Shown: piece after piece, positions 8,021 to 16,421 of the stretch
Layout: each line of letters starts with the position of its first letter
How positions within the stretch are numbered: the stretch's first letter is position 1
Assembly: GCF_004136315.1 (NCBI RefSeq)
Contig: NZ_CP029562.1
Coordinates: 5,293,501 to 5,357,500 of the forward strand
DNA: 64,000 bases
Direction: 5' to 3'
Source: Mesorhizobium sp. Pch-S
GTDB lineage: Bacteria; Pseudomonadota; Alphaproteobacteria; Rhizobiales; Rhizobiaceae
Notes under the pieces: model-generated
What the model saw: the letters and a program-made list of their open reading frames with translations, nothing else
What the model was told of the DNA's origin: nothing
The model's database searches: none
Translations under genes and position numbers: made by a program

Positions 8021-8686
8021 ATGTCACAGATGCTGCAGGTAGAGCGTCAGCTTCGCGAAATGATCCTGGGCCTCGACATCGGCCCGGGCGAAAAGTTGAC
8101 CGAGCGCTGGATGGAAAGCCGTTTCGGGGCGTCGCGCACGCCAGTGCGTGCGGCACTGCTCAGGTTGGAGACGGAGGGACTTGTGTCGCGCGACGGGCGG
8201 GGTTGGACGGTTTCACCGATCAACCTTGCCGAAATCGAGCAGATCGCGGTCTATCGTCAGGCTGTCGAGGTTGCTGCCGCGCGATTGACGGCGGCGCTGG
8301 AAGACAGAAGCGGCCTCGATGCGATTGAGGCAATGCTTGATTCCTGCGGAGCGGATACGCCGAGGGAAGAATGGCATCGGGTCGGTACCGACTTCCACGT
8401 CGAGCTGGCGCGCCTGTCCGGCAACGAGTTCCTGTTTCGCGCCGTGCGGGATGCCATGACCCGGCTGTCGCGGGCGCGATGGCTGGAAATTCGTGACGAG
8501 GCTGCATCGGAGCGGGCCTGGCAGGAACATAGAGCTATCCTGGCCGCTCTGCGGGCAGGGCGAGCGGACGACGCTGCGGACCTCCTGATCCGGCACATCG
8601 GCGGCAGCCGTGATCGCCTCGTCGGCTCATTGCAGGCCGAGCGCCGCGGCCTGCGCGCCCGTGGTTTCGCTGTCGTTGCGGCCTAG
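8021..8686 (+). CDS. GntR family regulator with FCD domain
   Basis: A 221-residue regulator. The winged helix-turn-helix (about 5-70, with LTERWMESRFGASRTPVRAALLRLETEGLVSRDGRGWTV) is followed by an all-helical FCD ligand domain. In that domain the metal-binding positions can be seen as a histidine in FHVELARLSGN and later in EHRAILAALRAG and IRHIGG. A gagagggagaaag ribosome site supports the ATG at 8021. It is divergent from the MdtG-like exporter and probably autoregulates through the palindromes at 7931-7962. Inducers of this class are usually small organic acids, which cannot be specified here. Confidence 0.92.
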   Translation: MSQMLQVERQLREMILGLDIGPGEKLTERWMESRFGASRTPVRAALLRLETEGLVSRDGRGWTVSPINLAEIEQIAVYRQAVEVAAARLTAALEDRSGLDAIEAMLDSCGADTPREEWHRVGTDFHVELARLSGNEFLFRAVRDAMTRLSRARWLEIRDEAASERAWQEHRAILAALRAGRADDAADLLIRHIGGSRDRLVGSLQAERRGLRARGFAVVAA

Positions 8687-8833
8687 AAAAAAGGGCGCCC
8701 GCCGAGCCGGGGGCACCGCATTGTTTCCTGATAATGTTTCGTCACATTCTTTGACTGTTTTCTCTCGGGATTGTCTGGCGCAGCAGGACCCGTGACGCTA
8801 AAAGCCTGCGCGGGCTTTTGCGTTGGAATTTCG

Positions 8834-9805
8834 ATGCGTAATATTCGTCGCAGGACTGGCAAGGTCTTTTATTACGCGCGCAACATTGTTCGCGACAGCG
8901 CGCCGCAATTGCTCTTCCGCCGTAGGCTGGACCAGGCGCTGACGACTGCCTTGCGCGGCGGCCCCGTGCTTCTCGATCGACTCAATTACTACAACAAGCT
9001 GCGGGAGCCGTTCACACCGAGCCCGGCGGCCGTGACGATCGCGACACTGCCGCGCCGCCCATCGATGTATTATTACGATCTCAAGGAGTTCGCCCGCTAC
9101 TTCGATCCTAACCTGCGTCTGGACCTGGAGTTCGGCGACGTTCGTGGACTTCCTGATGTCCCTTCGATCGTCAAGAACCGTCCGATCGGCGCAAACAATG
9201 CCAACGCCGTGCTGTTCAAGATGGACAAGCTGCGGCATTTCCAGATGCCGGACGATCCGGTGCGGTTTGCCGACAAACAACCCGGGGTCGTCTGGCGCGG
9301 CGACATGAACAATCCCATGCGCCTGGTTTTTCTGGACGCTGCGCAGGGGTTGCCGTTCTGTGATGTCGGGTCGCCCGCCACTCATGCGCCGGAACGTCAC
9401 CACAAGCCTTTCATGAGCGTCGAAGACCAGAAGCGCTATCGCTACATCGTTTCGCTTGAAGGCTATGACGTAGCGACGAATCTCAAATGGATCATGAGTT
9501 CGAATTCGCTCTGCCTGATGCCGGAACCGACCAATGAGATCTGGTTCTGCGAGGGCCATCTGAAGCCGGATGAGCACTATGTGCAGCTTGCGCCCGATTT
9601 CTCGGATATCGCCGACAAGTTTGCGTTCTTCGAGCGCCATCCCGAACAGGCGGAGCGTATCATCGCGTCGGCCCAGGCCTATTGCCGCCAGTTTCTGGAC
9701 GAGCCGACCGAAAGGGCGCTGTGTTTCCTGGTGCTCTACAAATATTTCGTGCTGAGCGGACAGGTCGAGCCCGACGACAAGGTCTGGCGCTTCATTTCAT
9801 CGTAG
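8834..9805 (+). CDS. Glycosyltransferase family 90 (CAP10/LpsA-like)
   Basis: A 323-residue protein of the GT90 (CAP10) group. The diagnostic C-terminal block runs RYRYIVSLEGYDVATNLKWI then SSNSLCLMPEP, followed by EIWFCEGHLKPDEHYVQL. Homologues transfer sugars onto capsule or lipopolysaccharide core structures at the cytoplasmic face of the inner membrane. The N-terminus is basic and not a classical signal peptide. I chose ATG 8834 because homologues start near it. The ribosome site is poor, and the frame is open to 8771. It stands alone, with no other surface-polysaccharide gene beside it. Confidence 0.85.
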   Translation: MRNIRRRTGKVFYYARNIVRDSAPQLLFRRRLDQALTTALRGGPVLLDRLNYYNKLREPFTPSPAAVTIATLPRRPSMYYYDLKEFARYFDPNLRLDLEFGDVRGLPDVPSIVKNRPIGANNANAVLFKMDKLRHFQMPDDPVRFADKQPGVVWRGDMNNPMRLVFLDAAQGLPFCDVGSPATHAPERHHKPFMSVEDQKRYRYIVSLEGYDVATNLKWIMSSNSLCLMPEPTNEIWFCEGHLKPDEHYVQLAPDFSDIADKFAFFERHPEQAERIIASAQAYCRQFLDEPTERALCFLVLYKYFVLSGQVEPDDKVWRFISS

Positions 9806-9890
9806 GGCGCGTTTTGGTTCCGCAATTGCAATAAAACCGTCATTGCCCGCGGATATTGGTCGGCTCACGGTGCGAACGCGGAGCGATATC

Positions 9891-10811
9891 ATGACCGAAC
9901 TGGAACGCAATTCCCCCGCTGCTGATTGGCTGGAGGCGGAGCTGGCAGACACGCTCGACGAGGACTATGAGCTCGAGCTGTCGGAGCCAGCGCTTTCCGA
10001 AGAGATCGCCAAGATCTACAAGCGTTCGCATCCGCCATCTGTCGAAAGACAGGTCTATTTCCGCGAATTGCTGACATTGCAGTCGGAGCTGATCAAGCTG
10101 CAGTCGTGGGTAGCCCACACCAAGGCCAAGGTGGTGGTGCTTTTCGAGGGCCGCGATTCGGCCGGCAAGGGCGGCGTCATCAAGCGCATCACCCAACGCC
10201 TCAACCCGCGCATCTGCCGCGTCGTCGCGCTGCCGGCACCGACCGAGCGCGAGCGCTCGCAGTGGTATTTCCAGCGCTATGTGCCGCATCTGCCGGCAGG
10301 CGGCGAGATCGTGCTGTTCGACCGCTCCTGGTACAACCGCGCAGGGGTCGAGCGGGTGATGGGCTTTGCCACGGCCGACCAGGTCGAGGAATTCTTCCGC
10401 GACGTGCCGGAGTTCGAGCGCATGCTGGTCCGCTCCGGCATCATCCTGGTCAAATACTGGTTTTCGATCACCGATGAGGAGCAGCAGATGCGCTTCCTCA
10501 TGCGCATCCACGATCCGATGAAGCAGTGGAAGCTCTCGCCGATGGACCTGCAGTCGCGCGTGCGCTGGGAACAGTACACCAAGGCCAAGGAAGAGATGCT
10601 GACGCGTACCAACATCCAGGAGGCTCCCTGGTTCATCGTTGAAGGCAACGACAAGAAGCGCGCACGGCTGAATTGCATCGATCACCTGCTGCAGCAGGTT
10701 CCTTATGAAACAGTGCCGCATGACGAAATCACGCTGCCGGAACGCGTGTTCAATCCGGAGTATGAACGTACCGTGTTGCCGCCGGAACTCTACGTGCCGC
10801 AGAAATACTAG
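9891..10811 (+). CDS. ppk2: Polyphosphate kinase 2
   Basis: A 306-residue PPK2-family kinase that uses polyphosphate to phosphorylate nucleotides. The Walker A-like loop FEGRDSAGKGGVI, Walker B-like FDRSWYNRAG, lid residues ERSQWYFQRY and the C-terminal block WKLSPMDLQSRVRWEQYT are all present. The length and a single domain fit class I, which mainly converts nucleoside diphosphates to triphosphates. ATG 9891 has a GGAG ribosome site; the open frame upstream to 9843 is not needed. A strong hairpin follows the stop. Confidence 0.95.
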   Translation: MTELERNSPAADWLEAELADTLDEDYELELSEPALSEEIAKIYKRSHPPSVERQVYFRELLTLQSELIKLQSWVAHTKAKVVVLFEGRDSAGKGGVIKRITQRLNPRICRVVALPAPTERERSQWYFQRYVPHLPAGGEIVLFDRSWYNRAGVERVMGFATADQVEEFFRDVPEFERMLVRSGIILVKYWFSITDEEQQMRFLMRIHDPMKQWKLSPMDLQSRVRWEQYTKAKEEMLTRTNIQEAPWFIVEGNDKKRARLNCIDHLLQQVPYETVPHDEITLPERVFNPEYERTVLPPELYVPQKY

Positions 10812-10849
10812 AGCGCCGCGCGTCCCTTCGGACGCGCAAAGGACGCTCT
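10810..10849. terminator. Hairpin after ppk2, possibly a second repeat type
   Basis: Nested inverted repeats immediately follow the ppk2 stop: outer arms AGAGCG and CGCTCT, and an inner stem GCGCGTCC-CTTC-GGACGCGC. There is no clear T-tract, so it may act as a bidirectional terminator or transcript-end stabiliser between ppk2 and the convergent hydrolase gene. Its agagcg...cgctct frame recalls the other intergenic elements in this window. Confidence 0.6.
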
Positions 10850-10868
10850 AACACTTTGATTTGGCCGG

Positions 10869-12527
10869 TCATTCGGCCTTGCGTTGAGCGACAAAGAAGC
10901 CTTTCAGCGCATCGACCTTCTCAGCCGTCCATCCGGGCGGCTGTGCAACGGCCATCCAGGCATCGATATAGTGCTCGGGAGCGTAGACGTGCCCGTAGCC
11001 CATTGGCGTGGTCGTGCCGAGCCCGATGTCGACGGTCAGCTGCAGCAGCGTGACGATCGGGAACCAGCGGAAGCGCTGCGAGACATCGGGCCCGCGTTCG
11101 CCCTTCATCCAGTCCGGCTTGCTGTAGGCAGCATGAGGATCGAAAAACACGATCGGGTCGCTGGCATACTGCAGATAGACGACCCGTATCGGTCCCCATG
11201 GCGCGCCGTCGAGATCGAGCGCATTGCGTTGGCTGGTGAAGCGGATGACCGAACCGTCGCGGAAACGAGGCAGCCATGCGGGCGAGCCGGCGACGCGGCC
11301 CGCGGTGACACTTTTCCAGGTCCGACTGGGGAAGGGTGGGCCCGCCCACACGGCGCCCTGGTACGGGTCGGCAACGACATCATAGATATCGCTCGACAGA
11401 TCTGAATTCATCGCGCCGAGACTAAGTCCGTACAGGTAGAGTTTCGGGCGCCGATCTTTCGGCAGTTTCTTCCAGTATCCATAGACCTGGGTGAACAGCG
11501 CCCGTGAAGCTTCCGAGCCGTAACCCGGCTCGACAAGCAAGGAGAGCCAGCTCGGCAGGTAGGAATACTGGATGGCGACGCTCGCGATATCGCCCCGGTA
11601 CAAATATTCGACCGGATCTATTCCGGCGGGATCCACCCAGCCTGTCCCCGTCGGCGTGATGATGATGAGTGCGGAGCGTTCGAAGCCGCCAACCCGCACC
11701 AGTTCTTCGAGCGCCAGTCTTGCCCGAGCCTCTACCGTTCCGGCGGAATTCAGGCCGGCATAGACGCGGATCGGTTCCTTCCCGCCCTGGCCGGTCTGGG
11801 TGGCGATCTCATTGCCGCTCGGCGCGGAGGCAATGTAGCTGCGCCCCATCTTGCCAAGCCCCTGCCAGTTGATCAGCGAGGCCGAACTGCCGGTCTTCCG
11901 GGGATCGGTTGGCGGCTTTGTCTCGGCATCGATGATCTGATCCAGTTCCCGGTAGGATGAATCCATGGCGCGGATCGCGAAGCGCAGCAGCACGCCATCC
12001 ACCACGGACCAGAACAGAAGAGTGGTGACGACCAGTCCGGCGACCCCGGCAACACGCCGGGGCACATGGGGGCGCAGTCGATTTGCAATGATGCGAAATA
12101 CGCGCGCGAGCAGCCGTGCGATCAGGATAACGACCGCGAAGGTCACCAGCGCGATCACTGCGACCTCGAAGGGGCCGACCTTGTTGGCCGGTGCCATGCC
12201 CATCAGGATGCGGATGGAATCCTGCCAACTGGACGCCTGGATCAGGAAAAAGACGGCAGCAATCAGGCAGGCAAGAAGGATTACGCGCGACGCGGAAACC
12301 AGCCGACGCGGATTCGTGCGCGGCAGTTCCATGTAGGTCCAGAGCGCACGCAGGGCGACACCGACGCCATAGCCACAAGAGAAACTCAGGCCAGACAGAA
12401 TGCCTTGGGTGATGCTTTCACGTGGAATGAGGCTTGGTGTCAGCGATGCACAGAAGAACAGCGTCGCGAGGGCCAGACCGGTCAGCGAGAAGGCGTCAAT
12501 CGTCCTGGCTGCCCAGCGGAACACCAT
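10869..12527 (-). CDS. Membrane-bound alpha/beta hydrolase (Abhydrolase_9, DUF2319 type)
   Basis: A 552-residue protein. Its N-terminal third holds about four to five hydrophobic segments (residues 10-200; SLTPSLIPRESITQGILSG is characteristic). The soluble C-terminal part contains the nucleophile motif YGLSLGAM and the block LMIITPTGTGWVDP-like (here LIIITPTGTGWVDPAGID). This architecture is the Abhydrolase_9 family with its N-terminal membrane partner domain (PF15420 and PF10081). The active site probably faces the periplasm or cytoplasmic membrane surface; the substrate is unknown. It lies just downstream of hemB (10-nt gap) in the same orientation, and they are probably cotranscribed. Confidence 0.9.
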   Translation of the reverse strand: MVFRWAARTIDAFSLTGLALATLFFCASLTPSLIPRESITQGILSGLSFSCGYGVGVALRALWTYMELPRTNPRRLVSASRVILLACLIAAVFFLIQASSWQDSIRILMGMAPANKVGPFEVAVIALVTFAVVILIARLLARVFRIIANRLRPHVPRRVAGVAGLVVTTLLFWSVVDGVLLRFAIRAMDSSYRELDQIIDAETKPPTDPRKTGSSASLINWQGLGKMGRSYIASAPSGNEIATQTGQGGKEPIRVYAGLNSAGTVEARARLALEELVRVGGFERSALIIITPTGTGWVDPAGIDPVEYLYRGDIASVAIQYSYLPSWLSLLVEPGYGSEASRALFTQVYGYWKKLPKDRRPKLYLYGLSLGAMNSDLSSDIYDVVADPYQGAVWAGPPFPSRTWKSVTAGRVAGSPAWLPRFRDGSVIRFTSQRNALDLDGAPWGPIRVVYLQYASDPIVFFDPHAAYSKPDWMKGERGPDVSQRFRWFPIVTLLQLTVDIGLGTTTPMGYGHVYAPEHYIDAWMAVAQPPGWTAEKVDALKGFFVAQRKAE

Positions 12528-12536
12528 GCCTCAGCT

Positions 12537-13567
12537 TCATCCTTTCAGGATTTCGGCCACTCGTGGCGCGAAATAGGTGAGGATGCCGTCGCAGCCGGCG
12601 CGCTTGAACGCCAGCAGCGATTCCAGCATCACCTTTTCGCCGTCGATCCAGCCATTGGCTGCGGCCGCCTTGATCATCGCGTATTCGCCCGACACCTGGT
12701 AGGCGAAGGTCGGCATGGCGAACTCGTCCTTCAGGCGACGGATGATGTCGAGATAGGGCAAGCCCGGCTTGACCATCAGCATGTCTGCGCCTTCGGCAAG
12801 GTCCTGTTCGGCTTCTCGAACGGCCTCGTCGCTGTTGGCGTGATCGATGTAATAGGTCTTCTTGTCGCCCTTCAGCAGTCCCTGCGTGCCGATCGCCTCG
12901 CGATAGGGGCCGTAGAAGGCGGAGGCGAATTTGGTCGCGTAGGACATGATGGCGATGTCCTGGAAACCATTGGCATCCAGCGCGTCGCGGATTGCGCCGA
13001 TACGGCCATCCATCATGTCGGACGGCGCGATGATGTCGGCGCCGGCGGCCGCCTGCAGCACGGCGGCGGCCGCAACCTGCTCGACCGTCTCGTCGTTGAC
13101 GATGATGCCGTCACGCAGGATGCCGTCGTGGCCGTGGCTGGTGAAGGGGTCGAGCGCGACATCGGTGATGATGCCGATGTCGGGAACCGCCGCCTTGATG
13201 GCGCGCGTCGCGGCATTGATCAGATTGTCGGGATCGAGAATGTGCGAACCGGCCTCATCCTTGCGTGTGGCCTCGATGTTCGGGAAAGTCGCAATCGCCG
13301 GAATACCGAGCCTGGCGGCGCGTTCGGCTTCGCGAACCGCCTGATCGATGCTGAGGCGAAAGACGTCAGGCATCGCATCGATCGGCTCGCGTATATTCGT
13401 TCCGCCGGTCAGGAAGATCGGCCAGATCAGGTCGTCGACGGTCAGGCGGTTTTCCTGCCCAGCCGGCGCGACCAGTCCGCCTTGCGCATGCGGCGCAGGC
13501 GACGCGAGCCGGTGATTTCGTCGACGTTGCGGGCGCCGGCAGGTTTTGTGGGGGCGAACTTGTTCAT
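12537..13567 (-). CDS. hemB: Delta-aminolevulinic acid dehydratase (porphobilinogen synthase), with a single-base frameshift in this sequence
   Basis: HemB condenses two 5-aminolevulinate molecules to porphobilinogen in haem synthesis. The main frame (12537 up to about 13450) holds LLKGDKKTYYIDHAN, the active-site lysine segment LMVKPGLPYLDI and the substrate-binding YATKFASAFYGPYREA. The N-terminal 41 residues, from ATG 13567 (MNKFAPTKPAG to RLGRKTA), are in another frame and stop at 13442. Inserting one G between 13453 and 13454 restores the conserved RENRLTVDDLIWPIFL-type sequence and gives a 343-residue protein of normal length. The gene is normally essential, so a base-calling deletion is more likely than inactivation. 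The internal ATG at 13373 would give an incomplete enzyme. Confidence 0.9.
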
Positions 13568-13757
13568 GGCCAAAACTCCGATTGGCGGTTTTCTAACACG
13601 TGCGGGCCGGAGCGACCAATGCGGCTGGTTGTGCCAGCATCGGCGCGGATGGTCGCAGTGCGTTCCACACTCGGTCGGGGCCGGCTTGCCGGAAGGGTGG
13701 CATTGACGCGCTGGAGGGCGACGCTTAGCACTTCCAAAGCATATGAATGAGGATTCT

Positions 13758-14804
13758 ATGGCAATCGATTTTGGCGGCGGCGAGGAAATCCGCTTCGAAA
13801 GGATTGGCCGGGCCGGCGTCGTGACCATGACCCGCCCCCAGGCACTCAACGCCATCACGCATCGCATGATCAATGCGCTATCGCGCGCTCTGGATGCCTG
13901 GGAGGCTGATCCGGAGATCGACCTGGTGCTGCTGAGGGGCGAGGGCAGGGCGTTTTCCGCCGGCGGCGACATCATGGCTGTCTATGAAGGCGGCAAGGCC
14001 GGCACCCCCCCAATCGAGTTCTTTGCCGACGAGTACCGGTTGAACGCGCGCATTCCCCGCTTTGCCAAGCCCTATGTCTCGCTGATCGACGGTATCGTCA
14101 TGGGCGGTGGTGTCGGCCTGTCGTTTCATGGCTCCTACCGGGTGCTTACAGAAAACGCCCAGTTTGCGATGCCGGAGGTCGGCATCGGCTTTTTTCCGGA
14201 CGTCGGCGGCAGCCATCTGCTGCCGGGCCTCGAGGGCAGTTTCGGGGTGTATCTTGCACTGACGGGAGAGCGCATCCGTTATGGCGATGCGCTGTGGTCC
14301 GGCTTGGCGACCCACGCGATCAAAGCGGCCGACCAGGCTGTTTTCGTCCAGGACCTGACCGAGACCGGAGATGTGAACGCGGCATTGCGGCGGCATGCCG
14401 TCGCTGCCGAAGCCGAGACCGGGGAGCCGGTGCGCGAAGCGATCTCGCGGCATTTTTCACGTGATACCCTGGCAGAGATCATCGCCAGCCTTGAAGCGGG
14501 AGCCAGCGATGAATTCGCTTCCAAAACACTGGCCATCATGGCTCAGCGTTCGCCAACCAGCCTGAATGTTGCCTTCCGGCAGATTCATGCCGGCCGCTCG
14601 CTGGCCATGGACGACTGCATGCGGATGGAGTTCCGCATCCTGGTGCGCATGCTGCAGGGCCACGATTTCTATGAAGGCATCCGCGCGGCGATCGTCGACA
14701 AGGATCGCCAGCCGAAATGGCGACCCGCAGGGTTGGGGGCGGTCTCCCCGGAGGATGTCGATCCATACTTCGCGTCGCTCGGCGAGCGGGAACTGGCACT
14801 GTGA
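13758..14804 (+). CDS. Enoyl-CoA hydratase/isomerase family, 3-hydroxyisobutyryl-CoA hydrolase-like
   Basis: A 348-residue crotonase-fold protein of the ECH_2 class. MTRPQALNAITHRMINAL is followed by the oxyanion-hole loops FSAGGDIMAVYEGGKAG and DGIVMGGGVGLSFHG, then MPEVGIGFFPDVGGSHLL, which carries the acidic residues typical of 3-hydroxyisobutyryl-CoA hydrolase (valine breakdown). The C-terminal extension (about 250-348) distinguishes it from simple enoyl-CoA hydratases. ATG 13758 was chosen over the in-frame ATG 13743 because a gagga ribosome site lies 7 nt upstream. The stop overlaps the GTG start of the next gene. Confidence 0.88.
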   Translation: MAIDFGGGEEIRFERIGRAGVVTMTRPQALNAITHRMINALSRALDAWEADPEIDLVLLRGEGRAFSAGGDIMAVYEGGKAGTPPIEFFADEYRLNARIPRFAKPYVSLIDGIVMGGGVGLSFHGSYRVLTENAQFAMPEVGIGFFPDVGGSHLLPGLEGSFGVYLALTGERIRYGDALWSGLATHAIKAADQAVFVQDLTETGDVNAALRRHAVAAEAETGEPVREAISRHFSRDTLAEIIASLEAGASDEFASKTLAIMAQRSPTSLNVAFRQIHAGRSLAMDDCMRMEFRILVRMLQGHDFYEGIRAAIVDKDRQPKWRPAGLGAVSPEDVDPYFASLGERELAL

Positions 14805-15223
14805 ACGATGCCGCGCAAAGCCGCATGGTTCTGGAACCTTCGACGACGGAACTCGTCTTCGAATGGTTCCAGCGTATCGTTGCCGTCTATTGCCTGCTGT
14901 TCGGGGTGCTCTACTGGGTTCGTCTGATCGGTTTCTATCCAGGACCTCTGTGGCGCTTCGACCTGATGCCTGTGCACTGGCAACTCGCCGCGGCAACGCT
15001 GGCGGTGTTCTTCCCCTTTGCCGCCGCCGGCCTGTGGATGCTGGCCTCCTGGGGGCCTGTCATCTGGGTCATCTGCGCCCTGACCGAGACGATCATGTAT
15101 GTGGGCTTCCCACAGCTCTTCGGCGAACGCTGGCCGATCGTCGCGGCACATGCCGCCGTGGCCCTGATCTACATGGCGCTGCGGCTCGTCGTGCATTTCC
15201 AGCGCCGCCGCCAGCGCGTGTGA
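14801..15223 (+). CDS. DUF6163 family membrane protein
   Basis: A 140-residue protein with four hydrophobic segments (about 28-50, 66-88, 90-108 and 117-134) and a basic tail. I placed the start at the GTG that overlaps the TGA of the preceding gene (GTGA), which suggests translational coupling; an alternative is the ATG at 14825. The sequence matches what I know as DUF6163, a family of unknown function found in Hyphomicrobiales just upstream of ldtR, as here. The conserved position beside the ldtR-ldtP pair hints at a link to the envelope, but that is an inference. Confidence 0.82.
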   Translation: MNDAAQSRMVLEPSTTELVFEWFQRIVAVYCLLFGVLYWVRLIGFYPGPLWRFDLMPVHWQLAAATLAVFFPFAAAGLWMLASWGPVIWVICALTETIMYVGFPQLFGERWPIVAAHAAVALIYMALRLVVHFQRRRQRV

Positions 15224-15306
15224 TTTAAGCCGTTTGGCCGTTCGCTAAATCTTTAGGTTAATTTTCTTCCCGCGGCAGGCTTTTTATTAACCCTCTCTCG
15301 AAACCT

Positions 15307-15318
15307 CTTACCGGTAAG
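15307..15318. promoter_or_regulatory. Palindrome in the ldtR promoter region
   Basis: CTTACCGGTAAG is a perfect 12-nt palindrome about 110 nt upstream of the ldtR ATG. The surrounding 15224-15427 stretch is AT-rich, with TTAA-containing runs, and holds no gene. It is a candidate regulator-binding site; the factor is unknown. Confidence 0.35.
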
Positions 15319-15427
15319 CTCTTGTTAGCCCTGGCGTTTAAGTCGAATTTTATAGGTATTCGATAGTGTCGCGATCAAGGTGACAAAAAACAAAAAATCA
15401 CCGGGCGACAAACGAGAGGCAAAGACA

Positions 15428-15943
15428 ATGATCAATTCGCGTCCTGTGGCGAAGACCGCCAATGTTATCGATGAACGCCGCGAGTCCATCCGCACGCTTT
15501 ACATGGAATCCCTTCAGCTGGTCGAACGTCTTCATCGGCGTTTGCTTGATGTGATCAAGGATGAGTTCGATCGCAACGGCCGTTCCGACATCAATGCTGT
15601 CCAGGCTCTGCTGCTGTTCAACATCGGCAATGCCGAACTGACCGCCGGTGAGCTGCGCTCGCGTGGCTACTATCTCGGCTCGAACGTATCCTACAACCTG
15701 AAGAAGCTCGTCGACCTCGGCTTCATCAACCATCAGCGTTCGCGCATCGACCGTCGTTCGGTCCGCGTCAGCCTGACGGACAAGGGCAATGAGGTGGCTG
15801 AGGTGGTTGCCGGTCTCTATGAGCGCCATATCGGCTCGATCGAGCATGTCGGCGGCATCAACCAGGACGAGTTCAAGCAGATGAACCGTGCCCTGCAGCG
15901 CCTCGACCGCTTCTGGAACGACACGATCGCCTACCGCATGTAA
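15428..15943 (+). CDS. ldtR: MarR family regulator LdtR
   Basis: A 171-residue winged-helix regulator. NELTAGELRSRGYYLGSNVSYNLKKLVDLGFINHQRSRIDRRSVRVSLTDKG-type sequence (here NAELTAGELRSRGYYLGSNV onward) forms the recognition helix and wing, between N- and C-terminal dimer helices. LdtR of Sinorhizobium and Liberibacter controls the adjacent L,D-transpeptidase gene and osmotic tolerance. Here the transpeptidase follows about 480 nt downstream on the same strand, separated by a terminator, so the two have separate promoters. ATG 15428 was preferred to the open frame from 15380 because it fits the usual length of about 170 residues. Confidence 0.93.
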   Translation: MINSRPVAKTANVIDERRESIRTLYMESLQLVERLHRRLLDVIKDEFDRNGRSDINAVQALLLFNIGNAELTAGELRSRGYYLGSNVSYNLKKLVDLGFINHQRSRIDRRSVRVSLTDKGNEVAEVVAGLYERHIGSIEHVGGINQDEFKQMNRALQRLDRFWNDTIAYRM

Positions 15944-16042
15944 GCGGCTGGTTCGTGATCGCCCGTCGGATTGCCGGCGGAGCTCCGCGACGTCTTCGTC
16001 GCGGCGAGATACCACGCCGAAGAGCGGGGAGGAGGAGATCTA

Positions 16043-16136
16043 GAGCGTTTCCGCTTTTCGCGGAAACGCTCCGAGTTTTGTTTCGGCCGCATTGTTGTAA
16101 CGCCAGGTGTTTCCACTTGGCTACAAAATGCTCTAA
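16043..16136 (+). repeat. Intergenic palindromic element, variant copy
   Basis: It starts with gagcgtttccgcttttcgc, identical in structure to module A of the element at 79-182 (arms GCGTTTCC and GGAAACGC). The rest differs: after tttcggccgcattgt it continues with ccaggtgtttccacttggctacaaaatgctctaa, so module B is replaced. It lies between ldtR and its terminator. Confidence 0.7.
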
Positions 16137-16147
16137 ATCTCCGGACT

Positions 16148-16181
16148 GGGCCGGTGCTGAAAAGGCACTGGCCCTTTCTTT
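16148..16181 (+). terminator. Rho-independent terminator downstream of ldtR
   Basis: The stem GGGCCGGTGC / GCACTGGCCC (one non-Watson-Crick position) closes a 7-nt loop and is followed by TTTCTTT. It separates ldtR from the L,D-transpeptidase gene. The remaining sequence to 16421 holds no other gene. Confidence 0.8.
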
Positions 16182-16323
16182 CGTACGACGTAGGTCTAAT
16201 GCGCGGGCGTTGCGCCTAATTGCCGCCATATTCCGGTGAAAGCGAGAAACAGGACGGTGCAGCCAATCTGGCTGGCTGGTCCGCTCTCGCGAATGTGCGT
16301 TTTCCGGCAGCGAGATGCGAGAT

Positions 16324-16355
16324 ATGGTTGGCTAAATGTTAAGGATGGCAACCAT
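16324..16355. promoter_or_regulatory. Inverted repeat upstream of the L,D-transpeptidase gene
   Basis: ATGGTTG at 16324-16330 and CAACCAT at 16349-16355 flank an 18-nt AT-rich spacer, ending about 66 nt before the transpeptidase ATG. The position would suit control by LdtR, whose known target is this gene, but no consensus site was compared. Confidence 0.35.
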
Positions 16356-16421
16356 AGAGTGCGGGCCGCTAACCAGGCCCACTGGCCGATCGTCGAATTG
16401 TTGAACAAGTCTGGAACGCCC

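Noticed and set aside
7980..8156. Long N-terminal extension of the MFS gene at 6666-7904
   Set aside because: It would overlap the divergent GntR coding sequence and the operators; ATG 7904 gives the normal N-terminus.
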